DNA from: Acanthaster planci
Lineage: Eukaryota; Echinodermata; Asteroidea; Valvatida; Acanthasteridae
Reading direction: 5' to 3'
Length of the DNA stretch: 27,120 nt
Assembly (NCBI RefSeq): GCF_001949145.1
Contig: NW_019091459.1
Coordinates: forward strand, 1,089,985-1,117,104
The translations under genes and the position numbers were made by a program. The notes under the pieces are model-generated. The model saw nothing but the letters and a program-made list of their open reading frames with translations. It was not told where the DNA came from and searched no databases. Below, in pieces: positions 1 to 9,559 of this stretch (its first letter is position 1; each line of letters begins with the position of its first letter).

Positions 1-490
1 TACACTGCCCAGTGGCTATGGCTGTCAAGAATTCACAAGCCTATGGAAGCCACTGCCCAGTGGCTATGGCTGTCAAGAACACATGAGCCTAAGGAAGACA
101 TTGCCCAGTGGCTATGGCTGTCAAGAATACATGAGCCTCAGGAAGACATTGCCCAGTGGCTACGGCTGTCAAGAATACATGAGCCTAAGGAATACATTGC
201 CCTGTGGCTATGGCTGTCAAGAATACATGAGCCTAAGGAAGACATTGCCCAGTGGCTAGGGCTGTCAAGAATATACAAGCCATTGCCAAGCAGCTATGGC
301 CGTCAAGAATGCAAAAGTATGTGGAAGCCACTGCCTAGTGGCTGCGGCTGTCAAGAATACACAAGCATATGGAAGCCACTGCCAAGTGGCTATGGCTGTC
401 AAGAATATACAAGCCTATGGAAGCCACTGCCCAGTGGCTATGGCTGTCAACAATACACAAGCCTATGGAAGCCATTGCCTAGCGACTGCA
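1..490. repeat. 48-bp minisatellite, about ten copies, truncated by the window edge
   Basis: Unit starts (CAYTGCC) fall at 3, 51, 99, 147, 195, 243, 281, 329, 377 and 425, with a partial unit at 473. The unit is 48 bp except for one 38-bp copy at 243-280. The core is cagtggctatggctgtcaag. Units fall into two sub-families, one with ATGAGCCTAAGGAAG and one with ACAAGCCTATGGAAG. Because 48 is divisible by 3, a long open frame (43-522) runs through the array; I read it as an artefact. The array lies 3' of ASCC2 exon 10, probably in an intron. Confidence 0.95.
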
Positions 491-829
491 CTGCAACCTT
501 TTCCCATAGACCATGTGTGTGATTTCCAGCCATAACCCAGACATTTGGACATGGCTCTACTTTCTGCCAGTCAAGGCAAAGTATTTGGCTTCATGCTACC
601 TCTGTTATTTTGTGAAAGGGCAGAAATGATTGCCCAAAACCAACTGGCAACTCAAGAGGGTTATGATATTGCCAGATGTAATAACAATCAGTTAAGAATG
701 AGTCACTTGGCCTTTGGTCAGCTGACAGAAATTACCAAAACATAATTTTTATTGTGTAACGATTTACTCCATAGTCTAATCTGAAACCAAAACAAACCTA
801 CGTGAAGGCAATACTGGAAAAGGATACAC

Positions 830-951
830 ATGAGCTTTTTGAAGTACAACGTCAAGATCTTCTCCGATGTGATACTGGCGAGCAAAGACTGACAGGAAGT
901 GTTTATCTGACAGCAAAGACGACATCAACTCCAAATAGTCTTCCACCAANC
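830..951 (-). CDS. ASCC2: ASCC2 exon 10 (contains ambiguous base N950)
   Basis: Acceptor gacgttcctag, donor CAT|gtgtat. It encodes LVEDYLELMSSLLSDKHFL, then GEDLDVVLQKA, matching human FIEEFLQIFSSLLQEKRFL and AEDISLLQQA. Its second base is N. Counted as a real base, N breaks the phase joint with exon 9; left out, the joint is perfect (phase 2 in, phase 0 out, 40 codons). The next exon was not found to the left, so the gene continues past position 1. Confidence 0.85.
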
Positions 952-3900
952 CTAGGAACGTCATCCCTATCACACAGAGCATGAAAAATCATGAGAAATA
1001 TTTTAAACTTAACTCAATCCTTGGAAGAATTGCAGTCTCACCTTTCCAGAATAGATTCTTTTAACCCCTTCGCTCAAGGAGAAGGCAAGAGCCGCGGCTT
1101 TGTGTAAGGATTAGTGCATACCACACATACAGTCTATCCACCATGCAGCTGCTGGTTCAATGGGGCCTGCTGCTGGACAAAGCCCTCCATTCAGGGCATA
1201 CCACAGCCCAGCGGTCACGGTCAAAAGAATTACCGGCGCGAAGGGGTTAAAAGAGGTCATCTGTTTACTTATTTTTATCTTTTTGCATTTGAAGTTGTGC
1301 ACTCAAGTCCACATTTATTGAAAGTCCCCTGACTAGTACCCAGTAGGGCACTTGTTCCATAGTTACGCGGACAAATACACATGTTGAAACATAGACGTTG
1401 GGCAAACTAAACATGTTAGACAGACAAATTTGTCTCACACCCCGGTCTCAATGTTCCTAACAGGAAATCAACTGTCCTCTTCATCAATGTGGTACTAGCC
1501 TGGGTACGAGGCCATTAGGTAGTGTACAGGTGTCATCAAGCAATCTTTAGCTCTGACTTCGGCTGAGAACCGAGTGAGATTCTGTGCCACTTCAAACAAC
1601 GCACCACCCATCTTTGGGTAACTCCAAAAGATGAAATCTTTGAGACCAACCCCTTGAAAGCAGAGATGTCATACATATACCTACCCTCCTTCCACGATGG
1701 GTTGGATATAGCATCTGGTCACGATGCATTGACACACCCTGGCCAAACTCACTTTGCCAAGTTTCAGATGCTTCTGAAATAATTTCTTCTTGCTGGAAAT
1801 AGAAAAAGAAGATACCTGTGGAAAACACGTTTAAGAAAATGTCCCCCTTTTTGGTAATTTTTGGATTGTACAGGGCACTGCTCAGTGGGGGTCATTTGTA
1901 AGGTCCACATGTGATGCTGTCTGCAAGAGTGAGATTGGAGGAGAACTAAACATCCACAAAATAATCACACGGTGTTTGAGGACCCCAGAGCTGTGCAGGC
2001 TAGGGTCTATGGGGTAAACATCTGCAGGGTAGGACAGCAAAAACAATTTTATAAATTCAGATCAATTTTTGTTTTAAGTTGACTTATTTTGTCAGAGGAG
2101 AAAAAAATTGAACTTAGTTCATTCATTTGTTCCCAAGACACTAAAAACAGCACAGGGAATAAATTAATGGTCACTGGTGTCATTTTCCTTTTACAAATTG
2201 CATTATTTGAAATCAGTGAGTTCGTAATCCAACTATTAAATAAAAAAGGTTTGGCCTGACAAAGATTTGCAGCAGCATCAGGTGAATTTTGTGAGATTGA
2301 TTCTCAACATTTTAGACAGTATGCTCCGTCCATGGCCAGGAGACTGATATTAGTAGGTTTGCCAGTAAAGACTCCAACGACCAACTCAGTCTGCTCACCT
2401 TGGCTCTGCCCACTGTCTCTCCTTCATGGCTCGTTCCAGAGCTGGCAAGAAGGTCTCAACAAATGCAGCAACCCTGCAGGAATTAACAAACAACTTGTAC
2501 TCTTTGCATGTTCATGAATCTAAGACTCCAGCAAAACTTTAACTGAAAAAACTGTAAGTCCTGCCTGTGAGATATGCATATTGATGTGTTTTAGGCATTG
2601 GTCATTAGTCTTAAATACAAGGCTGTTCTTCTAGATAAATCTCCAACAAGCAAAGAAGTTGGGTGTCAGTTGGTGAAGCTGTGGATGACGCTGCAGTGGA
2701 TAATGCCCTCTGGCTCAATAGTCTTTTATTTCAAAATAAAAGTGCATTTCCTAAAAGGGTAAGTACCCTCTTGATAAATTTATGGGCAGCTGTGTGGGCC
2801 TACAGTTGCATTGAAGAGGCAGTGAATAATATCTCTCATTCTGTTACTCTGAATGACCACTAACTTCAACACAAAGCTATGCTTATGGAAGGCCCAAGCG
2901 CCCTCTGGATAAATCTCCAGGAAGCTGAGTATGCTGAGAGCAGAGTCGGTGAGGTAGTGAATAATGTCCCCCAGCTCATTGTCCGGCATGGTGTGCAGTA
3001 TTCTGTTGGTAGTGAAGAACAAAATTCAAGCATTTGAAGACAGCACTTAATAACTGGCTCAACAGCAGGAAAGTGAAACGACCCTTCCACTGTTTTGCTT
3101 TTGACTTTCTGGCTTTTTTCATGCCCAAATAAGACCACATTCATTTACTTGGAGAATGCATATTAAATACAAATCATACCCTACATAATTATGCCTGTGA
3201 AAATGTCATTACTTAAAACGAACTGTGCTAGAAAAACCATCTTCAACAAATTTGATACAGAATCAACCATTTTCATTTTCAATTGAGCTTAAAGAAAAGT
3301 AAATGGAATAGTTACAGAAGGTCGGTGATATCGGCCGATGTCTGTGAAAGTTTCAAAAAGACACGTAGCATGCAAAGTAGGGAGTGGAAATTTGAAAGTA
3401 GAAACCTTGCTTGTGGTGCCTCTGGGAGGGTGTCTGACACTGCCTTCAAGCCACATTTTTCTAAAATGTTGTCGAAACACTGGAATACATAGTAAAAAGG
3501 AATCAAGCATTGATAACATGACACTATCTTCTTCACCCTAGCCATGCTGAGCCCGACAATATCCATCAGTGGTCATTTTCTGTGTTTTTCTTTTTTTTTT
3601 GAACAGCGAATAAAAGATCTTTTGTTCTGGCTGTTGGATTCTTTAGGGTTCAGCAGGTTTTATACTTCTGTCGTTAAATTCTGTGGACTTCAGCAGGCGG
3701 GCTCCTAGTGAAAAACCAAAAGAGGCGAGTGCTAAACATCATTCGCCGGTATCAGTTTCGGAGACAGTTCCAACAAGTGTACGTTCCAACAGAAATTAGC
3801 TTGGCCAGCTTGGTGCCATCCTGCACAGAGGTACATCAACCTGTAGACAGCAAGAGGTTTGCCCCCCCAAAAAATGCAAAATGCACCAGGGATTTTGTTG

Positions 3901-6749
3901 CCGCAGAAACCAGAAACAACAAAGCACAGTTAACTTTTTTACATCTTTTTTTTTTTAATTTGAGTAATCGCTCAGATGCACAATAGGACAAGTACAGTAA
4001 AAATACACACAAATGCTCAACAACTGTCCTGTCACCACACTGGAGACATATTTCCATGGTAGCATTATTTCAACTTGAAGTTTTAACCAATCATGAACTT
4101 TGTCTCACCTGTACTATGGTTGGTATGACGGCGATGAGATCATCCTTGTACTTTGGTTGATTTTTGAAGATATTTCCAACCATCTTGGCAAGAAGATCAG
4201 AATTACCGCCGCCATATAACACACAGAGCTCCATGAGCTTAGCAATGTCAAACAGGAAATTCTCGTAGATGATATCGCCAAAGACAGATGGAGTAATGAA
4301 ACTTTCCTACAAGAGACAGGAAGACAGCACACAGACTTAGGCTTGATTGATCTCAATGAGACTTGATTGTCACTACTTTGTCAATTTCTAATCAAAGTGT
4401 CAGTTCAAATCAAAATAGACCTAACCTTGGTTTCCTTGCATGTGGCCATCCGCAAGAACGTCAAGAAGACAAGTTTATGGACAGAACGTTGCCTGGTAGT
4501 GAAATCATCGGGTAACGAAGTCATAGGATCGAATGTCCTAGGATCAAAATAAAAGTCAGAAATGTTGTTTTGGATTACAAAGCCAAATGTAAACCCTTTT
4601 TACTTTTGAGGATGAATCTGCGTTAGAGAAAAGTACCTTGTCATGGGTTTGAGCCGTTTCAAGCTAATTGTGTAGCAGCAGAAAAAAAAATTAAATTTAT
4701 AGAGTGAAGAGTTACTTGTTTCTGGAAAAGTTTCCATAAATTTGGACACAATTATACTTGCAATTTATTTGTTACCGTAGCAAAACTGTAAATATTATAC
4801 GAACATTTACTTACAGCAACTTTTTTTGAATCTTTACACTGGGAGTTGAACCCTGGTCACAAAGGCGGAGTATACATCACTGACTATGCAATTGTGTTGG
4901 CCTGCTTGCCGTGCTGCAAGTGGCTAAGTTTAACTGGGCATGCCATGTACATGGACATCACCTCACAGCAAGCAGCGTGGACAGTACTTAGGCCTACGCA
5001 TTCAAGTGTATCCAAACTATGTACAAGTGTAGGTAACATGCAGAACATTTGTACAAGGGAGCCTCTGGAGTTATGAAAACACCATCAAATACGACAATTA
5101 GGCTAGCATTAACATGCAGACAGGCAATGACTAGACCCCCGTTTGTAAATGCAGTTAACTCTAACTCACCTAGGAGCTTCCCGAAGGTATGAATCCAAAC
5201 ACTGTTGCAGACTGTGGTCGTACACAACCTGCAACGGAAGATGAGAACAAATAGAGTAAAAGATAAATTTCACATCTCAATGCCAAGCAGCCATTATGCA
5301 CCATTACAGGTTGATTACAGTAACTGGTGCCCTGCGACAAAACATCCTGTAGTAGTTATAGGGGCTTGTGTTCATGAGCAAGGCAATTTACCACAAGATC
5401 GTCAAACTTCATGATGGTCAGAATATCAACAAGATATTCTGGCCAAAAGATTTCCTACAGTTCCTTTTCCTAAAATTACATAAAACGGCTTCATTTTGAA
5501 ATATTTGTATTTTTACATGCATATGTATCTGCAGGTATTCACTGTGACTTCACTAATTGATTGTACATGTACTTAATGTAGTTTTAGAGACCTAATCTCT
5601 ATGCTTTTCAGTGTTCTGTACACATATTTTGGAGAGTGGAAGTTTCTGCTATGCTTAGTGTATTTAACATCTAAAACTATGACCCCTAACCCTACAGGGT
5701 GTTTTGGTTAGAAACCCAGCCAGATGCATCAGTCTGCATCATTTTTCAAAGTGGCTTGCCTAGCCAGCTTGAACAAGATCCAACAGGTCAACTCTGCCCA
5801 AGGCCAAACAGCCTAGGAGTCTGTGGTTGCCAGTCACCACAAGATCCAACAGGTCAACTCTCCCCAAGGCCAAACAGCCTGGGAATCTGTGGTTGCCAGT
5901 CACCATAAGATCCAACAGGTCAACTCTCCCCAAGGCCAAACAGCCTGGGAGTCTGTGGTTGCCAGTCACCACAAGATCCAACAGTGGCATGGTTCAGTGT
6001 GACTACATGTAGTTCCCATTGCCTCAACATGACCAATTTATTTGGCTGCTGTTGACTGCCAAGTGTATCAGGATTTTACATCTGTCGCACTATGCTGCGT
6101 CTGGCGGGGTTTGAGTCCAGACATTCTGTCTGTATAGTTTTGAAAATCAAATCTTGAATAAGTCTCTTCTCCTAGTTTCACACCTGACTCCAGAATTTAT
6201 GATGAGGAAGTTTGAGAAGCCAGTGAAGATCCTCTTCGATATAGCCCATCATCTCTTGCCACTCCTCACGAGATGCCGCATCACAGCCTTCAGGGGGCGG
6301 TGGTTGATAGACCAAGAATTCAACCTCTTCCATCCAACAGGAATCCTAACAAATTGCCAAAGGGAATATCCAGTATGTTTACTGCATTAATACATGCACA
6401 TCAAGTCACCATTTTTGATATTTTCTGTCGAATAAATTTGAGTAGGAATTAAAAATAATACAAATTAACCAAAATGCTGTCCCAGGCAAATGTCACTCGT
6501 TGCTTCTGTTGTGGTTTGCCTACATTTTTTTTCTTCCCTTTGATTTTGCACAATGATACTACGCTAAACTTCTCTTTATCTGGAGTGAGATGATTTACTT
6601 TACATTGTCAAAATCTGCTCCAGATATTTGAACAAGTTCAAGCTTTCCATATTCATGATATTTACCAGTGCTGGCTTGGTGACCTTGGTCCCATGACCTC
6701 CAGTTGCCACGGTGATGTAATGCTCATCTAAGGCTTGTGTTGCTGCCAT
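830..6749 (-). CDS. ASCC2: ASCC2, 5' half (10 exons, 375 codons; 3' end off-window)
   Basis: Activating signal cointegrator 1 complex subunit 2. In other animals it partners ASCC3 helicase, and its CUE domain reads K63-linked ubiquitin; it serves ALKBH3-linked alkylation repair and ribosome quality control. Ten spliced exons give a continuous protein that I align by eye to human ASCC2 from the start to the LLQ(K/Q)A segment. Matching blocks include LVYQPPPP, DLHWLL, LPHHKFW, CLDSYLR, VFLTFLRM, NFLFDI, LCVLYGG, VGNIF and EIYPEGAW. Exons, 5' to 3': 6749-6666, 6345-6184, 5228-5170, 4537-4426, 4306-4109, 3479-3406, 3002-2871, 2473-2399, 1792-1685, 951-830. Intron phases are mixed (0, 0, 2, 0, 0, 2, 2, 2, 2, 0). 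The part present corresponds to the ASCC3-binding N-terminal region; the CUE region must lie left of position 1. Weak points are an N at 950 and the exon 7 donor. Confidence 0.93.
1061..1250. mobile_element. piggyBac-type MITE, 182 bp between TTAA duplications
   Basis: TTAA at 1061-1064 and 1247-1250 flanks an element that begins CCCCTTCGC and ends GCGAAGGGG. TTAA target duplication plus C-rich terminal repeats is the signature of piggyBac-family elements. The flanking bases extend the inverted match (tcttttaa / ttaaaaga). No transposase frame exists at this size, so it is a non-autonomous element. It lies in the intron between ASCC2 exons 9 and 10. Confidence 0.75.
1685..1792 (-). CDS. ASCC2: ASCC2 exon 9
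   Basis: Acceptor tttttctatttccag, donor GG|gtaggt, 108 nt, phase 2 to 2. It encodes KKKLFQKHLKLGK, then CQCIVTRCYIQPIVEGG. From exon 8 ERAMKER to PIVE the spacing equals human ESAIKKR to PILE (47 residues, no gap), which shows that the exon reads through an internal consensus donor (gtgagt, 1747-1752). Confidence 0.82.
2399..2473 (-). CDS. ASCC2: ASCC2 exon 8
   Basis: Acceptor gttaattcctgcag, donor AG|gtgagc, 75 nt, phase 2 to 2. It encodes VAAFVETFLPALERAMKER, matching human LASFYEAAIPEMESAIKKR. Confidence 0.9.
2600..2728 (-). pseudogene. Decayed duplicate of ASCC2 exon 7 (copy C)
   Basis: This is a second, more degraded relative of exon 7. It shares AGATAAATCTCC (plus strand; exon 7 has GGATAAATCTCC), and its plus-strand segment agtggataatgccctctggc parallels agtgaataatgtcccccagc of exon 7. 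In the aligned frame it reads EPEGIIHCSVIHSFTN and then a stop. Its outer boundary (about 2600) is approximate. Confidence 0.55.
2734..2855 (-). pseudogene. Decayed duplicate of ASCC2 exon 7 (copy B)
   Basis: Aligned by eye to exon 7, this stretch keeps matches along nearly its whole length: the ATTATTCAC core, the ATTTATC-AGAGGG block and the TTTTGAA end, in the same order and orientation. In the exon 7 frame it reads RMRDIIHCLFNAT and then hits a stop, so it cannot be an alternative coding exon in that frame. It is best read as a tandem exon duplication that has decayed. Confidence 0.7.
2871..3002 (-). CDS. ASCC2: ASCC2 exon 7 (intact copy)
   Basis: Acceptor cactaccaacag; it encodes ELGDIIHYLTDSALSILSFL, EIYPEGAW and AFHKHSF, matching human ELKDIVLYLCD...AFLDIFP...TFQKHDF. 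The donor is uncertain. Exon 8 needs a phase 2 partner and the only GT giving that is TTTGT|gttgaa, which makes the protein two residues shorter than human at this joint. Two decayed copies of this exon lie just downstream in the following intron. Confidence 0.82.
3406..3479 (-). CDS. ASCC2: ASCC2 exon 6
   Basis: Acceptor ctatgtattccag, donor AAG|gtttct, 74 nt, phase 0 to 2. It encodes CFDNILEKCGLK, matching human VFSNILQHCGLQ, and then a poorly conserved linker. The donor is weaker than the others in the gene. Confidence 0.87.
4109..4306 (-). CDS. ASCC2: ASCC2 exon 5
   Basis: Acceptor tctcttgtag, donor CAG|gtgaga, 66 codons, phase 0 to 0. This is the most conserved exon. It carries FITPSVFGDIIYENFLFDI, then LCVLYGGGNSDLLAKMVGNI, F and QPKY, matching human FISPSAFGEILYNNFLFDI and LCVLFGKGNSPLLQKMIGNI. 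The longer frame at 4114-4356 on the same strand is an out-of-frame shadow. Confidence 0.96.
4426..4537 (-). CDS. ASCC2: ASCC2 exon 4
   Basis: Acceptor ttttgatcctag, donor AAG|gttagg, 112 nt, phase 2 to 0. It encodes a variable segment followed by RSVHKLVFLTFLRMATCKET, which matches human HRSVFLTFLRMSTHKES. Confidence 0.92.
5170..5228 (-). CDS. ASCC2: ASCC2 exon 3
   Basis: Acceptor cgttgcag, donor AG|gtgagt, 59 nt, phase 0 to 2. It encodes VVYDHSLQQCLDSYLREAP, matching human VIFDETLQKCLDSYLRYVP with no gap. Both splice sites are strong. Confidence 0.93.
5774..5988. repeat. 66-bp minisatellite, three copies plus a partial copy
   Basis: The motif AGATCCAACAG recurs at 5776, 5842, 5908 and 5974, exactly 66 bp apart, and the units differ at only a few positions. 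The period is a multiple of 3 (22 codons), which keeps both strands open here and produces spurious frames of 60-80 codons. It sits in the ASCC2 intron between exons 2 and 3. Confidence 0.95.
6184..6345 (-). CDS. ASCC2: ASCC2 exon 2
   Basis: Acceptor aatttgttag, donor CAG|gtgtga, 54 codons, phase 0 to 0. It encodes LVYQPPPP, then DLHWLLKLPHHKFWSQ, which matches the human FVLYKPPP...DLDWLLALPHDKFWCQ block. The opposite strand is also open here (6154-6390) but has no homology and no splice logic. Confidence 0.9.
6666..6749 (-). CDS. ASCC2: ASCC2 exon 1 (start codon)
   Basis: ATG at 6749-6747, preceded by AAG and followed by GCA, in the context AAGATGGC that also resembles a YY1 site. The frame is open further upstream (another ATG at 6818), but this ATG is chosen because the 28 codons line up with the start of human ASCC2: LDEHYIT against LDQLQIT, and PAL at the end. 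The donor is CTG|gtaaat, phase 0. A possible 5'UTR acceptor (ttgtatccag) ends at 6771. Confidence 0.75.
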
Positions 6750-7479
6750 CTTTACCTCCAAGTGAAAGTACTGGATACAATGAAATGAAATATCAGTCTG
6801 AAACTGCTTGGTTGACATCCAGTATGTTCAACGAAGAACTTCAAACTAATTGTCATGGCGACAATTTACATTACAAGGGTCCAAGAGAGTGACATTTTTG
6901 TGTCCCTGTTACATCTGACCTTTGTTATTTGACATGGAAATGTCACTGGAATTAATGTTAAACTATTACTATTTTTTTGGCAGGTACAGTAATGTGCATT
7001 AATTTATCACTCTTCGAAATTAAAAAATGCGTTTTCAACTTAAAAAATAATATGTCAGATGTGACAGGGTCACGAAAAAAAACTGGACCTCTCATTTCTG
7101 GAATTACCCATTAATAATTTGAGGACTTTCATGGCCTTGAAAAACAAAGTTTAAATTCCAGGATTTTCAACAACCACAAAAACCTGGTATTCTGGATAAA
7201 AACTGCAGGCTTAAGAGCCCTCATTCAACTGCTTAATACAGGTACATTTTAAAGCCTTTTTAGTAGTCGATATTCAGGAAAATTATTTCTGACACGATCT
7301 TTTTCCATCCTGCTTGTAATCCCAGAAGTAAAAAGTCCTTATGTGGGGAGACATTCTCTCTTTTGAGAGATAGTTTTGTTGATCCAGTTCGTAGGTGTGA
7401 CATCACTTCAGTTTAAACCATGCCCACCGCACATGCACAGCACACAGAGTTACATGCATTGATCACCGTTTATGTGGAA

Positions 7480-7530
7480 CCATGGAACCGGAAGTTAACG
7501 CACAACTTCTGTGATTGTCCAATGGGAGCT
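7480..7530 (-). promoter_or_regulatory. Candidate ASCC2 promoter elements (ETS and CCAAT motifs)
   Basis: ACCGGAAGT (7487-7495, plus strand), a full ETS-family site, and CCAATGGG (7519-7526, plus strand), a CCAAT/NF-Y type box, lie 24 bp apart about 0.75 kb upstream of the ASCC2 start codon. ETS and CCAAT sites are common in TATA-less housekeeping promoters. No TATA box is visible. The intervening 5'UTR structure is unresolved, so the link to ASCC2 rests on proximity. Confidence 0.35.
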
Positions 7531-7726
7531 TGCGAATTGCATCCACTGTCGTGACGAAGTTACATACAAACATGATGGGACTGTACGTGGTCTAGGCCTA
7601 GCCTACCTCCTCCATGGTCTCAGAGTTCGGATGTGTAACACTAAATGAATAACGTTACTGTCTAAACTAGACACAACAGTCTTCATTTCATATGGTCACG
7701 GAGTCCACCTTGACTAGTTAGTCGTG

Positions 7727-8054
7727 TTATGCCCCAACTATAGCATCAGTCCCAACTATAGTTGGACCAATTAGAGTGCTACAGTTGAGCCGGCCCAACT
7801 ACAGCAGAGAGGTCCTGTGTGCATGATGTGTCCAGCATGTGCCAAAGTCATATTGTTTACAAATTTCATGATATTGGTCATAGGGCTAGATGAACAGATG
7901 AAGTGCCACATTTTAGATGAATTGTGTCACGTATGAGACACATTGACTTGGATAATGTTGAGACATTTCCCACGGACATTGGTCAACAATAGTTGGGCAA
8001 GCCCAACTGCAGTACTACAGTTGGGACTGTCCCAACTATAGTTGGGACTTATGC
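7727..8054. mobile_element. Foldback (MITE-like) element with CCCAACTATAG ends
   Basis: The left arm starts CCCAACTATAG at 7733 and the right arm ends CTATAGTTGGG near 8046. Each arm carries several more copies of the CCCAACTATAGTTGGG palindrome family, giving degenerate inverted arms of about 60 bp around a central part of about 180 bp. TTATGC occurs at 7727-7732 and 8049-8054 and may be the target duplication. There is no open frame of note. The transposase family cannot be assigned by eye. Confidence 0.65.
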
Positions 8055-8479
8055 AAGGCCGTATAGTGCGAGTAGACTAGATCTAGGCCGCCTACGTGTA
8101 TGTTGGGGCTTAAGTTTACTCGAGGTAATTCAGGCATAGGCCAATTCAGTGTAATTACTTACCACGTTGAAATATAAATAGATTACAAGTAAACACGTCA
8201 CAGCCTCACAAGCCAAAAGATTTCGTGAGTTGCACCAGTTTCGTATGAAAATAATTGTATAGGGCCTGCTGACAGATGACATACATGCAGCTAGCTAGCA
8301 TACAGGTCAGTTGCAAAAAAGACTGAAAAGCAATGAATTATTTCCCGTCGCATGAGGGCGCAATGTGATAATAGACTTTTAATAAGTCCTTCGACAAGAA
8401 TATAATATCAAATCAATGCTCTGAAATATGTGATTGCCGAGCTTTTGGTAACTAAGTACCTTCTTCAGGGCAAGCAGAT

Positions 8480-8779
8480 TCAGTTCTGAATGACCGCGAA
8501 AAAATCCACGTTCATTCCCCCTGGATGCAGCGTTCCAAGTTCGAAAATGACGCGCTGCTGCTCCATTTCCTTACGTTGTACATCACATGACGCTTTCCGC
8601 AGGACGCAGACGCTTACGTCACCGAGGGTATGTGGCGGTGCGCAGAAGTGCTGCGCAACAGTGAGACCAGTGAAACCAGTTTGACAATTAATTTCATGTT
8701 CAGGGTGATCTGCACCAATTGAAAACAGTGTAAAATCAACAAAGTTCGGAGCCCCAAAGTCTTGTGGTCTCTCAAACAA
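8480..8779 (-). mobile_element. Relic of a Penelope-like retroelement (GIY-YIG C-terminal part)
   Basis: A 99-codon open frame ends in a stop at 8482-8480. Its second half follows the pattern seen at the C-terminus of GIY-YIG-bearing Penelope-like elements: VAQHF, PPH, a spaced D..V..L, an R....E motif, and the hallmark FELGTLHPGGMNVDF (family pattern: LGTL.P.GLN.D). The reverse transcriptase and the catalytic start of the GIY-YIG domain are absent, so this is a dead 3' fragment. Other retroelements with the same C-terminal module cannot be excluded. Confidence 0.5.
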
Positions 8780-9559
8780 ATTAATGTGTTGTCGAGTCTT
8801 TCATATTTCAACTGATTTTCAAATTTTGGTAGGTTAACCAATTAGATTTTTAATTATCCACCAAAAACAAACTTACCACCCCCAAGTGAACGTTCCCAAG
8901 TCTGTCAGCAGCCATCTTTCAAATGATGTTCCCCCTTTCTCAGGCTGTTTGGGCAATTTTTAAATACAAATTTTGTCTGCTTTGCCCTACAAAGGAGCTC
9001 TGCCCTGAAACTAGAAAGTTAATCCTGGGCCATACTTACACAATTTCACAATTTGAGTCATACAAGCTCCTCTTTCCAAAAGAAACATTTTAAGAGCTCG
9101 ACCCGGCGGAGAACTTTGCACTGAATTGGGACAGTGCACCGGTTGGGGCATTGAAGCAACTGCGTCATTTTGATTCCGCCCTATCGTACCCTTTCATACG
9201 TCTGCCCCACCCACAACTGATATGCATGATTCTTGCCACTTTAAACTAGCCCCCCCATATGCCTTCCGATAAGATTGATTGTGTAATTGGTATAAGTATG
9301 TTGAAATTTCCAAACTCTATGCGCTAGGTTTGAGGGGAAATGCAGTGGGAAACAAGTTACGATGGCCAGGTGCACGACCGTACACTGCAGGCCTACTAAG
9401 ATTACTTGACAGGGGGACAAATTTACCACCATAGGATCTTTGCCTCCATGGAAATGAATAAGTGCAAGCATATCAGTGTATTTTAAAGAACTTCGGGCAG
9501 CCAGGAAAGGAGAATAATTGATGTAATTTGTTTAGTTTTTGATCGGTCAAGGGTGAATA

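Noticed and set aside
43-522. 159-codon plus-strand open frame with repeating WLWLSRIHEPKEDIAQ-like units
   Set aside because: It is a translation of the 48-bp minisatellite. The opening follows from the unit length; there is no start context, no splice logic, and it lies antisense to ASCC2.
1747-1792. Short version of ASCC2 exon 9 ending at the internal gtgagt
   Set aside because: The read-through version matches human ASCC2 without gaps for 47 residues to PIVE, and its phase fits the next exon once N950 is discounted.
5699-6012. Overlapping open frames on both strands through the 66-bp repeats
   Set aside because: The repeat length is a multiple of 3, so frames stay open by construction; no homology, inside an ASCC2 intron.
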